DNA from: JACCZX01 sp038216465
GTDB lineage: Bacteria > Pseudomonadota > Gammaproteobacteria > Burkholderiales > Burkholderiaceae_F
Length of the DNA stretch: 64,000 nucleotides
NCBI GenBank assembly: GCA_038216465.1
Contig: JBBQQC010000002.1
Location: forward strand, 146,946-210,945
Direction of reading: 5' to 3'
Numbering within the stretch: the stretch's first letter is position 1; the number at the start of each line of letters is the position of its first letter. Below the pieces are notes generated by a model, which worked only from the letters and a program-made list of their open reading frames with translations, did not search any database and was not told the DNA's origin. Both the position numbers and the translations under genes were made by a program. This document shows positions 34,016 to 42,307 of this stretch, piece after piece.

Positions 34016-34668
34016 CGCGGCTTGCGTCGCGCTTTTCGGCGCGGCGTCGATTTTTTTGCAGGTGTCGATGGAGTCGTCGATGACGTGGCGGCGGCTGCTG
34101 CCATCTTCGTGAACTGGTCTTGCAGCGTGCTCCACCAGGCGGCTGGATTCAGCGGTGCCGCGACAACCGCGGGCGTTGGCGATCGCTTGCTCGCCCGGCG
34201 GCCAGATTTCTGTAGTGCCGGCGCTTCAATGCGCGCAGCGTTCGTTTCTTCGGTCCTCATCGCGGCGAGTCCGAGCGCAACCTCCGGCGGTGCACTGGGC
34301 AGAACTCGCGGCGCGGCGTCAGTTTTGCCGAGCATCGGCGCCAGCATTGCGCTGCTCATCCCCTTCAGTGTCGCGATCGTCGCGCGCTGCACTTCGAGAC
34401 TTTGAATCGTCGTCCGCAGGATGCCCGCGTTCAGCTCCAGCCATTGCTCGACCGCACGCAGATCGGCAATGCGCTTTTCGAGCTCGTTGATATCGAGCGT
34501 CGGCGCAAACATGTTCGGCAGCTGCTGCGGAAAGCGCGCCGCCATTGATGCGAGACTGCCGGGCGTCGGGATGCCGGGCAGACCGGCGAAGCCCCACATC
34601 TTCTTCATCAGCTCGAGGCTGTCTCCGACTGGATTGGCGAATGGCAAGTTGCTGCGTTTCGTGATCAT
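34012..34668 (-). CDS. phaM: PhaM-type polyhydroxyalkanoate granule protein
   Basis: A 218-residue protein matching PhaM of Ralstonia/Cupriavidus. It has a hydrophobic N-terminal region (DSLELMKKMWGFAGLPGIP), the conserved APTLDINELEKRIADLRAVE, QWLELNAGILRTTIQSLE, VQRATIATLKGM, an Ala/Pro linker, and a Lys/Arg-rich tail (PAKKSTPRRKARRKPR) of the kind that binds DNA. PhaM links PHA granules to the nucleoid and activates PHA synthase. It overlaps the upstream FAH gene by ATGA, so the two are probably co-translated. No phaC/phaP genes are in the window. Confidence 0.9.
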   Translation of the reverse strand: MITKRSNLPFANPVGDSLELMKKMWGFAGLPGIPTPGSLASMAARFPQQLPNMFAPTLDINELEKRIADLRAVEQWLELNAGILRTTIQSLEVQRATIATLKGMSSAMLAPMLGKTDAAPRVLPSAPPEVALGLAAMRTEETNAARIEAPALQKSGRRASKRSPTPAVVAAPLNPAAWWSTLQDQFTKMAAAAATSSTTPSTPAKKSTPRRKARRKPR

Positions 34669-35666
34669 GCTGCCTCCGCTTTGCGTTGCAACGGCGTCAC
34701 CGTCTGGTCTATGGCGCCGAAGATCGAGCGCCCGGCGGCGTCGAACATCTCGATACGCACCTGATCGCCGTATCTCATGAACGGCGTCTTGGCGGCGCCG
34801 AATTCGATCATTTCCAGGCTACGCTTTTCAGCGATGCAGCAGTAGCCGCGGCTGCGGTCGACGTTCGACACGGTGCCCGAGCCGATCACCGACCCGGCGC
34901 GTAAGTTGCGCGTCTTCGCGACGTGCGCGATCAACTGCGCAAAGCTAAACGTCATGTCGTCGCCCGCGTTCGGCTCGCCGACCTTCAGCCCATTCAAATG
35001 AACCGTCAGCGGCCGGTGCACCTTGTCATCGCGCCACGCATTGCCGAGCTCGTCGGGCGTGATTGCGACCGGTGAGAAGGCAGTTGCCGGTTTGCTCTGA
35101 AAGAATCCGAATCCCTTGGCGAGTTCAGCCGGGATCAGATTGCGCAGGCTGACATCGTTGACCAACATCAGCAGTCGAATGTGCTGGCCGATCGCTTTCG
35201 GCTTCGATCCCATCGGAACATCACCGGTGACGACCGCCACTTCGGCTTCGAAATCGATACCGTGTTCCTGGCTGGGGCAAACGATAGCGTCGTGCGGTCC
35301 GAGCAAATCGTCGCTGCCCCCCTGGTACATCAGCGGGTCGGTCCAGAACGATGGCGGCATTTCGGCGCCGCGTGCCTTGCGCACGAGCTCGATGTGATTA
35401 ACGTACGAAGAGCCGTCGGCCCATTGATACGCGCGCGGCAAAGGCGCCATCACGTGCACTGGGTTGAACGCGAACGCATTGCGCGCGCGCCCCTCGTTTA
35501 GCGCTTGAAATACGTCTTCCAGTTGCGGGGCGAAAAAATCCCAGTCGTCGAGCACGGTCTGTAACCGGGTTGCGATCGTCGCGGCGTGCACCGCCAATGA
35601 CAGATCGCGCGAGACCACGATGAGCTGCCCGTCGCGCGAGCCGTCCTTCAGGGTTGCCAACTTCAT
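34665..35666 (-). CDS. Fumarylacetoacetate hydrolase family protein
   Basis: A 333-residue enzyme. The FAH core carries HGIDFEAEVAVVTGDVPMG (metal-binding Glu residues), NDVSLRNLIPAELAKGFGFFQ, GSGTVSN and an N-terminal SH3-like domain seen in true fumarylacetoacetases and related beta-diketone C–C hydrolases. Length fits the two-domain type (about 330) rather than the 230–280-residue single-domain type. ATG at 35666 begins MKLATLKDGSRDGQL, the family's usual start. Substrate not certain; no homogentisate genes accompany it. Confidence 0.88.
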   Translation of the reverse strand: MKLATLKDGSRDGQLIVVSRDLSLAVHAATIATRLQTVLDDWDFFAPQLEDVFQALNEGRARNAFAFNPVHVMAPLPRAYQWADGSSYVNHIELVRKARGAEMPPSFWTDPLMYQGGSDDLLGPHDAIVCPSQEHGIDFEAEVAVVTGDVPMGSKPKAIGQHIRLLMLVNDVSLRNLIPAELAKGFGFFQSKPATAFSPVAITPDELGNAWRDDKVHRPLTVHLNGLKVGEPNAGDDMTFSFAQLIAHVAKTRNLRAGSVIGSGTVSNVDRSRGYCCIAEKRSLEMIEFGAAKTPFMRYGDQVRIEMFDAAGRSIFGAIDQTVTPLQRKAEAA

Positions 35667-35759
35667 CGATCGATCGAAGTACGCATATCCACGGTATCTT
35701 AGCGTTCGCAAACCGCGCTCGTGACCGCACGCTTCAGCGGCGAGCAAGTCCAATCGTTC

Positions 35760-36857
35760 ATGTCGACCGGTTTTTCCGACCCCACCCGACGCGGCCCGCT
35801 GTTGCGACGCGCCGCATCGGTTTTCGCGCTGGTGCTGACGCTTCACGTGTGGGCGCTGTACGTCTTCTCACAGGGATTGTCGGCAGTGGTTCCCGCGGAC
35901 GCGACGCAGACTACGTTGTCGGTTTCCCTGCTGACGGCGGCTGCGCCGCCGGCCCCGACGCCCGATACACCGAAGCCGGCACCGCGGCCGCGCGCGCGCA
36001 ACGCGGCGACGATCCCACCCCCGATCCCTCCGGCACCGGAACCTGCACCGGCACCGCCGGTCGATCCGGCGCCGCCGGACATTCCGCCCGTGCCGCCTAA
36101 AGTCGCGCCCGATCCTGCTCCTTCGACAGCTACCGAGCAGACGCCGACGTTGCCGCTCGGCGCGCTAGCACTTCCGACCAAAGGGCGAATCGCTTACCGC
36201 ACGTCGTACACGCGCTTGTTAGGCATCAAGGCGCTGACCTATGTCGACTGGTCGATTGATCCGGAGAAGGCGACGTACGAGTTATGGTTGCGCACCGTTG
36301 ATCCTGCCGGGCTGCTCGATTTGAGATCGACCGGTACGCTGAGGTCATTCGGCATCGCGCCCGACAACTATGTCGAGAAGATCGAGATTGCGAACCGCGA
36401 GCTGCGCGCCGACTTCGACTGGAAGACAAACGCGGTCAGCTTCGGCGGGCGCGGCGCGGGCCAGCCGCTGGCGTTTAACGAAGGCACGCAGGATCCGTTA
36501 TCGCTGCAGTTTCATCTGCCGCTGCTGGCGCAGGCGTATCCGTGGCGCTTCTCGCCGGGTTCGGAGGTCACGTTCGCGGTTGCACGCCGCAATGTCGAGC
36601 AGTATTCGTTCGTCGTTGAAGGGTTCGAACCGACTCGCATCGACGGCACCGATGTGATGACCTTGAAGATCGAACGCAAGCGCGGGCCCGACGCGAGCCG
36701 CCGGGTCGAGATCTGGATGGCGCCCGAGTTTCAGTGGCTGCCGGTGCGGCTTCGGTTCACCGACAGCAACGACGACGTGTGGGACAGCATTCTGGCGCAG
36801 CTGCCGAACGAGCCTCCGCCGCCGGAACCCATCGTGCAGGAGCCGGTCAAGCCGTAG
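35760..36857 (+). CDS. DUF3108 protein with TonB-like proline-rich linker
   Basis: A 365-residue protein: short basic N-terminus (PTRRGPLLRRAAS), one hydrophobic segment (VFALVLTLHVWALYVFSQGL), a Pro/Ala-rich linker (about residues 60–125), then a C-terminal DUF3108 beta-rich domain (YRTSYTRLLGIKALTYVDWS to FQWLPVRLRFTD). The layout imitates TonB-type periplasm-spanning proteins, though the C-terminal domain is not TonB_C. ATG at 35760 is preferred, with a GTG at 35721 as an alternative. Outer-membrane or envelope role is only inferred. Confidence 0.82.
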   Translation: MSTGFSDPTRRGPLLRRAASVFALVLTLHVWALYVFSQGLSAVVPADATQTTLSVSLLTAAAPPAPTPDTPKPAPRPRARNAATIPPPIPPAPEPAPAPPVDPAPPDIPPVPPKVAPDPAPSTATEQTPTLPLGALALPTKGRIAYRTSYTRLLGIKALTYVDWSIDPEKATYELWLRTVDPAGLLDLRSTGTLRSFGIAPDNYVEKIEIANRELRADFDWKTNAVSFGGRGAGQPLAFNEGTQDPLSLQFHLPLLAQAYPWRFSPGSEVTFAVARRNVEQYSFVVEGFEPTRIDGTDVMTLKIERKRGPDASRRVEIWMAPEFQWLPVRLRFTDSNDDVWDSILAQLPNEPPPPEPIVQEPVKP

Positions 36858-36910
36858 TAGGGCGTCCTCCGCTACCTGCGGGCGCTGCCCGGTCGCGCTT
36901 TGAGTTACAC

Positions 36911-39900
36911 CTAGGCCGCGCGCGGTGCGATGTTGATCACCTGCGCTTTTGTTTGCCCGCGCAAGCGATCCAGCAGAGCACTCCACTTGATGCGCGCAAC
37001 TTTCAGGTTGCCTTCCTTGATATGACCATAGCCGCGAATGTCGTCGGCGATGCTGGCGAGCTGGACCGCGACTTCCTGATTCTCGGCTGAAAGACGCCCC
37101 AGGATCTCTTCCACCGTCGCCTCGTACTCACCGATTAGCGCGCGCTCGGTACGTCGTTCTGCGGTGTAGCCGAAGACATCGAATGGCGAGCCGCGCAGGA
37201 ATTTCAAGGTGGCGAGCACCGAGAACGCCGACATCATCCACGGTCCGAAGCGCTTCTTCGCGACTTTCCCTGTGGCAGGATCGGGTTTCGAAATGATCGG
37301 TGGCGCCATGTAGAAGTTAAGCTTGTAGTCGCCGTCGAACTGCGCGGCGATCTTTGCGCGGAACGCCGGATCCGAATGCAGCCGCGCCACTTCGTACTCA
37401 TCCTTGTACGCCAGCAGCTTGAAGTAGTAGCGCGCAACCGCTTCGGTCACGCGCGTCGACTGCAGCCGGTCGGATTCCACTTTTCGTACGCGCTCGACCA
37501 GATCGGCGTAGCGCTTCGCGTAGGCGGAGTTCTGGTAACCGGTCAAGAAATCGGTGCGCTTGGCGACGATCTCTTCCAGTGAGTTTGCAACGCGCTTTAG
37601 CTCCACAACGTTGTCGGGAAACGCGATGCGCTTGACCATCTCGACGTCGTGCGCAGCCGCGCGGCCCCACTCGAACGCCTTCTTGTTTGCCTCGACGGCG
37701 ACCGCATTGATCTCGATCGCACGCTGCAGCGTTTCGTACGCGAGCGGAATCCAGCCGCTTTGCCACGCGAAGCCCAGCACCAACGGGTTGGTGTAGATCG
37801 CATCGCCCATTAAAGCAGTCGCCAGGGCACTAGCGTCGATGAACGCGCACTCGCTGTCGCCTATTGCTTCGCGCACCTGCGTTGCAAGGTTCGGACTGCC
37901 AAACTGCCAGTTAGGATTGCGAACGAAATCCGCGGTCGGCGACTCTGCCGTGTTGACGACGGCCTTGGTCACTCCCGCCTTGATCTTCGATAGCGCTTCG
38001 TTGCTCGCGCTGACAATCAGATCACAACCGAGCACGACGTCGGCTTCGCCCATCGCAATGCGGGTTGCAAACAGATCTTCGGGCGTCGGCGTGATCTGTA
38101 CATGCGAGAACACTGCGCCGCCCTTTTGCGCGAGACCCGCCATGTCGAGTACCGACAACCCTTTTCCTTCCAGATGCGCGGCCATGCCAAGGAGTTGCCC
38201 AATCGTCACCACACCCGTTCCGCCGACGCCGGTGATCACGATTCCGTATGCGCCCTGCGCCCGCAGCGAAGGTACCGTCGGCTGCGGCAGATGCGGCACG
38301 CTGCCCCCCGCGGCCGACCTGCCCTTCTTCAGCTGCCCGCCCTCAACCGTGACAAAGCTCGGGCAGAAACCCTTCAAGCACGAGTAATCCTTGTTGCAGC
38401 TCGATTGGTTGATCTTGCGCTTGCGTCCAAACTCGGTTTCGAGCGGCTCGACCGACAGGCAGTTCGACTGTAAATTGCAATCGCCGCAGCCTTCGCACAC
38501 GAGCTCGTTGATCACCACGCGTCGCGCCGGATCAGGAAAATAGGTTTTCTCGGCGGTGTTCTTCTTGCGCCGACGGCGCTTCTCTGATGCGCAAGTCTGG
38601 TCGTAGACCATCACCGATACGCCGCGGTGTTCGCGCAGCTCGAGTTGAATGCGATCCAACTCATCACGATGATGCACGGTGACACCTTCGGCAAAGCCGA
38701 CGTCGCTTGGATACTTGTGCGGCTCATCGGTGACGACCACGATTTTCTGCACGCCCTCGGCGGCCATCTGCTGCGTGATCATCGGCACCGACAGCGGGCC
38801 GTCGTGCGGCTGACCGCCGGTCATCGCGACCGCGTCGTTGAACAAAATCTTGTACGTGATCGATACGCCAGCGGCGACCGCTGCGCGCACGGCGAGCGAG
38901 CCCGAATGGTAGTAAGTGCCGTCGCCGAGGTTGGCGAAAATGTGCTTCTCATGCGTGAACGGCGCCTGCCCGATCCAAGGCACACCTTCACCGCCCATCT
39001 GCGTATAGGTACTCGTATTACGGTCCATCCAGATCGCCATATAGTGGCAACCGATTCCGGCCATCGCACGCGAGCCTTCCGGCACGACTGTCGACGTGTT
39101 GTGCGGGCAGCCCGAGCAGTAAAACGGCGTGCGCTCGGTCACAACGCGCGGCTTCGCGAGCGCCTTCTCCTTGGCATCGATAATGCTCAGGCGCATCTGC
39201 ATCCGCGCCCGTACCTCGGCTGGCAGTTCGAGCTTGCCGATCCGCTGCGCAATCGCTTTGGCGACGATCGCCGGCGAAAATTCGTAGTGGGCCGGCAAAA
39301 TCCAGTTGCCCTGCGGCACCGCCCACTCGCCGCCGTCCTTTTCGTCGAATTTGCCAATCACCCTAGGAACGCGCTTGCCGGTACCGATCCACGAGAACAG
39401 CTCTTCTTTCAGCGCGTACTCCAGCAGCTGGCGTTTTTCTTCGACCACCAAGATTTCTTCCAGCCCTTCGGCGAACGAGCGCACCGCAGTGGCTTCAAGC
39501 GGCCACACCATGCCGCACTTGAACAACCGAATGCCGATGTCCTTGCAAGTTTGCTCGTCGAGTCCGAGGTCGGCGAGCGCCTGGCGCGTGTCCAGGTACG
39601 CCTTGCCGCTGGCGACGATGCCGAAGCGCGCGTGCGGAGAATCGATGACGGTATGGTTCAGCTTGTTTGCGCGGCAGTACGCGAGCGCCGCGTACAGCTT
39701 GTAATCAAGCAGCCGCGCTTCCATTTCGAGCGGGCCATCGGGCCAGCGGATGTTCAGCCCCGCGGGCGGCATTCTGAAATCGCTCGGGATGACGATGTCG
39801 AGTCTTTGCGGATCGACCATCACCGAAGCCGACGCCTCGACCACTTCGGTCACCGTCTTCATCCCCACCCACACGCCCGCATACCGGCTCATTGCGAAGC

Positions 39901-40486
39901 CGTGCAGACCGAGGTCCAGATACTCCTGCACCGAAGCCGGATACAGCACCGGAATCATGCAGGCTTTCAAGATGTGATCTGATTGATGAGGCAGGGTCGA
40001 GGATTTCGCTCCATGGTCATCACCGGCGAGTGCCAGCACGCCGCCATGCGGGCTGGTGCCCGCTGCGTTCGCGTGCTTGAAAACGTCGCCGCAGCGGTCG
40101 ACGCCGGGACCTTTGCCATACCACATCGCGAAGACGCCGTCGTACTTAGCGCCCTCGTACATGTTGACCTGCTGCGTACCCCAAACCGTGGTTGCAGCGA
40201 GGTCTTCGTTCAGCCCCGGCTGAAAGCGCACGTTGTGTCTTTCGAGGTGCTTCTTGGCGCGCACCGCGGTTTGATCGACGCCGCCGAGCGGTGAGCCGCG
40301 ATAGCCAGTGATGAACCCCGCGGTGTTAAGTCCGGCGAGCTGATCGCGCTGGTGCTGCAGCATCGTCAAGCGGATCAACGCCTGCGTGCCGCTCATGTAC
40401 GCGCGGCCGCGGTCGAGTGTCCACTTGTCGTCGAGGGCAACTTCCGTCAGCGCGCGGCGGACGGCTTCAGTAAGGGGGGCGTTCAT
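36911..40486 (-). CDS. Indolepyruvate:ferredoxin oxidoreductase, fused IorA–IorB type
   Basis: A 1,191-residue 2-oxoacid oxidoreductase oxidatively decarboxylating aryl or branched 2-oxoacids to acyl-CoA. Visible parts: an N-terminal pyrimidine-binding domain (FITGYRGSPLGGVDQ), a TPP-binding region (GIGCHYMAIWMDRNTSTYTQMGG; NLGDGTYYHSG), a cysteine cluster (CEGCGDCNLQSNC near residue 662, then SCNKDYSCLKGFCP) and a gamma-type domain (TGVGGTGVVTIGQLLGMAAH). A C-terminal extension follows. The ATG at 40486 has AGGAG 6 bases upstream; an in-frame start 15 bases earlier is weaker. It is monocistronic here; the electron acceptor is not encoded nearby. Confidence 0.95.
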   Translation of the reverse strand: MNAPLTEAVRRALTEVALDDKWTLDRGRAYMSGTQALIRLTMLQHQRDQLAGLNTAGFITGYRGSPLGGVDQTAVRAKKHLERHNVRFQPGLNEDLAATTVWGTQQVNMYEGAKYDGVFAMWYGKGPGVDRCGDVFKHANAAGTSPHGGVLALAGDDHGAKSSTLPHQSDHILKACMIPVLYPASVQEYLDLGLHGFAMSRYAGVWVGMKTVTEVVEASASVMVDPQRLDIVIPSDFRMPPAGLNIRWPDGPLEMEARLLDYKLYAALAYCRANKLNHTVIDSPHARFGIVASGKAYLDTRQALADLGLDEQTCKDIGIRLFKCGMVWPLEATAVRSFAEGLEEILVVEEKRQLLEYALKEELFSWIGTGKRVPRVIGKFDEKDGGEWAVPQGNWILPAHYEFSPAIVAKAIAQRIGKLELPAEVRARMQMRLSIIDAKEKALAKPRVVTERTPFYCSGCPHNTSTVVPEGSRAMAGIGCHYMAIWMDRNTSTYTQMGGEGVPWIGQAPFTHEKHIFANLGDGTYYHSGSLAVRAAVAAGVSITYKILFNDAVAMTGGQPHDGPLSVPMITQQMAAEGVQKIVVVTDEPHKYPSDVGFAEGVTVHHRDELDRIQLELREHRGVSVMVYDQTCASEKRRRRKKNTAEKTYFPDPARRVVINELVCEGCGDCNLQSNCLSVEPLETEFGRKRKINQSSCNKDYSCLKGFCPSFVTVEGGQLKKGRSAAGGSVPHLPQPTVPSLRAQGAYGIVITGVGGTGVVTIGQLLGMAAHLEGKGLSVLDMAGLAQKGGAVFSHVQITPTPEDLFATRIAMGEADVVLGCDLIVSASNEALSKIKAGVTKAVVNTAESPTADFVRNPNWQFGSPNLATQVREAIGDSECAFIDASALATALMGDAIYTNPLVLGFAWQSGWIPLAYETLQRAIEINAVAVEANKKAFEWGRAAAHDVEMVKRIAFPDNVVELKRVANSLEEIVAKRTDFLTGYQNSAYAKRYADLVERVRKVESDRLQSTRVTEAVARYYFKLLAYKDEYEVARLHSDPAFRAKIAAQFDGDYKLNFYMAPPIISKPDPATGKVAKKRFGPWMMSAFSVLATLKFLRGSPFDVFGYTAERRTERALIGEYEATVEEILGRLSAENQEVAVQLASIADDIRGYGHIKEGNLKVARIKWSALLDRLRGQTKAQVINIAPRAA

Positions 40487-40715
40487 TCTGGCTCCTGCCA
40501 AAAATCGTGTTCTTGGGAGTCGGCCATCCGACGTTCGTTCGCGCGTTCATCCAGGCCGGCGGCAGCATTTGCAGACTCGGCGCCTTGTGAGCGCGGTCGG
40601 CGATCGTTTGCTCGCTTCGAGCACTGCGCGAGGGTAGCACCGCGGGGATATGCTCTCAATCATGCGCTGCGGCGTGGCATCCGGTGTTCCCAAGCCTGCT
40701 TTCGATGGCCAGCAA

Positions 40716-41801
40716 ATGACGCGATGTTTCCTTCTGTTGGTGGTCGCTTTGATGTTGGCCTCGTGCGCGCATCCACGCCGAAGCTCCGAACCGCAGCAGG
40801 AACTGAAACAAGCTTGCGATCGGGGCTCTGATGCCGCGTGTCATGACTACGCATTTTTCACCTTCGACGCGAATCCGCGGGAAGCGGAGCAAACGTATCG
40901 ACGATTGTGCGAAAAACAACTGGCGCGCGCGTGCAGCAACCTCGCGCACCGGTTGGCTGAGGGCGCCGTTCCCGATTTCGAACAGGCCAGAATGTTTTAT
41001 GACAAGGGATGCGAGTTGCAAGATGGCGTGGCGTGCCATCACCTGGCGAACCTCTACATCCTGGCGCAGGGAGTCGAGAAAGACGACCAGCGGGCGCTTG
41101 CGCTGCTGAAAAAGTCGTGCGGACTGCGCTACGCGCAAGCGTGCTATCGCGTGTCGGTGATCATCCAGCGCGGAAAGCTGGCACCGTACGACGCCGACCA
41201 GGCGTTTGTCTACATGGAACGAGGTTGTGATCTGAACGACGTGACCTCTTGTCACGACCTCGGCTACATGTTTCTCGACGGGCGCGGCACGGAACCGGCG
41301 GCAGAGAGAGCAGCAGAACTCTTTCGTTCGAGTTGCGATCAGGGACTGGCGCGCGGGTGTGGAAGTCTCGGGTATCTCTATCAGACGGGTAACGGCGTCG
41401 CACAGGACTATGACGAAGCTCGCAGGCTGAATATGAAGGCGTGTCAGAGCGATGATGGAGCGTCGTGCGCAAATCTCGGGTTCATGGTGCAGATGGGCCA
41501 GGGCGGATCGCCCGATCCCAGATGGGCGGCTCAGTTTTATTCAAAGTCGTGCACTCTCAAGGACGCCATGGGTTGCAATAACCTCGGCGTTCTGATGGCC
41601 GACGGCCTCGGCGTGGACCGCAACGACGACGCTGCAGTCCCGCTACTGCTGATTGGTTGTGCCGACAAGATCGGAGAATCGTGCCGGTACCTGGCCGATT
41701 TTCACGCCACCGGACGCGGCAAACTTCCCAAGTCAAGCCAGATGAAGGACTTCTATTGCCGCAAGGCGCTCGAGTATGGGGAGCAGGTCATCTGCCAGTG
41801 A
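40716..41801 (+). CDS. Cysteine-rich Sel1/Hcp-type repeat lipoprotein
   Basis: A 361-residue exported solenoid. The lipoprotein signal TRCFLLLVVALMLASCAH has its acceptor Cys in LASC. About nine repeats of roughly 36 residues follow, each of the form AxxLFRSSCDQGLARGCGSLG; two cysteines per repeat, 7–8 residues apart, suggest one disulfide across each helix pair as in Helicobacter Hcp proteins. ATG at 40716 is the one that directly opens the signal peptide. Probably an outer-membrane-tethered adaptor; no specific function visible. Confidence 0.87.
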   Translation: MTRCFLLLVVALMLASCAHPRRSSEPQQELKQACDRGSDAACHDYAFFTFDANPREAEQTYRRLCEKQLARACSNLAHRLAEGAVPDFEQARMFYDKGCELQDGVACHHLANLYILAQGVEKDDQRALALLKKSCGLRYAQACYRVSVIIQRGKLAPYDADQAFVYMERGCDLNDVTSCHDLGYMFLDGRGTEPAAERAAELFRSSCDQGLARGCGSLGYLYQTGNGVAQDYDEARRLNMKACQSDDGASCANLGFMVQMGQGGSPDPRWAAQFYSKSCTLKDAMGCNNLGVLMADGLGVDRNDDAAVPLLLIGCADKIGESCRYLADFHATGRGKLPKSSQMKDFYCRKALEYGEQVICQ

Positions 41802-41813
41802 GCGCGCAGCGCA

Positions 41814-42236
41814 TCACGCCGGCATCGGCAGCCGATCTTTCAACCTCAGCCATCCGCGCGCGATGCGGTAAATCGCCCAGATGCCGAGCACAAAGAAGCC
41901 GATGATCCAGATGGCAAACCCGATCAGAACAATGGCCAGGGTGAAACCGAGCACGGCAATGATCGCGGCCATGAGCAGCGCCCACCAGAACGTGCGGATC
42001 TGCCAGGCGAAGTGAGACTCCAAATACGTCCCGCGCGCCTCGCCGCGCTTCACGTAATTGATGATCACCGCGATGATCGACGGCCACCCAAAGACGAACG
42101 CGCCGATGATGCTCGCTGCGCCGAACGCGCCGATCACCAGGCTCAGCGTATGCAGCGCGTAAACGACGTGTGTCACCGTGACCAGTGAATCGGACGGTGC
42201 AACGGCGGCTGGCGCTGGCGGGAGCGGCGTACTCAT
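41814..42236 (-). CDS. DUF4870-like small membrane protein
   Basis: A 140-residue protein with a Pro/Ala-rich cytoplasmic N-terminus and about three to four hydrophobic segments (HTLSLVIGAFGAASIIGAFVF, FWWALLMAAIIAVLGFTLAIV, GFAIWIIGFFVLGIWAIYRI). YVKRGEARGTYLESHFAWQIRTFWW resembles the HFxxQ-type motif of DUF4870/TIC20-like proteins. GGGAG lies a few bases upstream. It lies tail-to-tail with the Sel1 lipoprotein, 12 bases apart. Function unknown. Confidence 0.8.
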   Translation of the reverse strand: MSTPLPPAPAAVAPSDSLVTVTHVVYALHTLSLVIGAFGAASIIGAFVFGWPSIIAVIINYVKRGEARGTYLESHFAWQIRTFWWALLMAAIIAVLGFTLAIVLIGFAIWIIGFFVLGIWAIYRIARGWLRLKDRLPMPA

Positions 42237-42307
42237 CGGCAAACTCCGAACGAGACTGGAACGGAGCAGTGAGCATACCTGCTCCCCTTGTATGGCTGGG
42301 CTGTTCG

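Noticed and set aside
35960..36130. C/G-rich repetitive stretch as a DNA repeat
   Set aside because: It encodes the Pro/Ala linker of the DUF3108 protein; no regular unit at DNA level.
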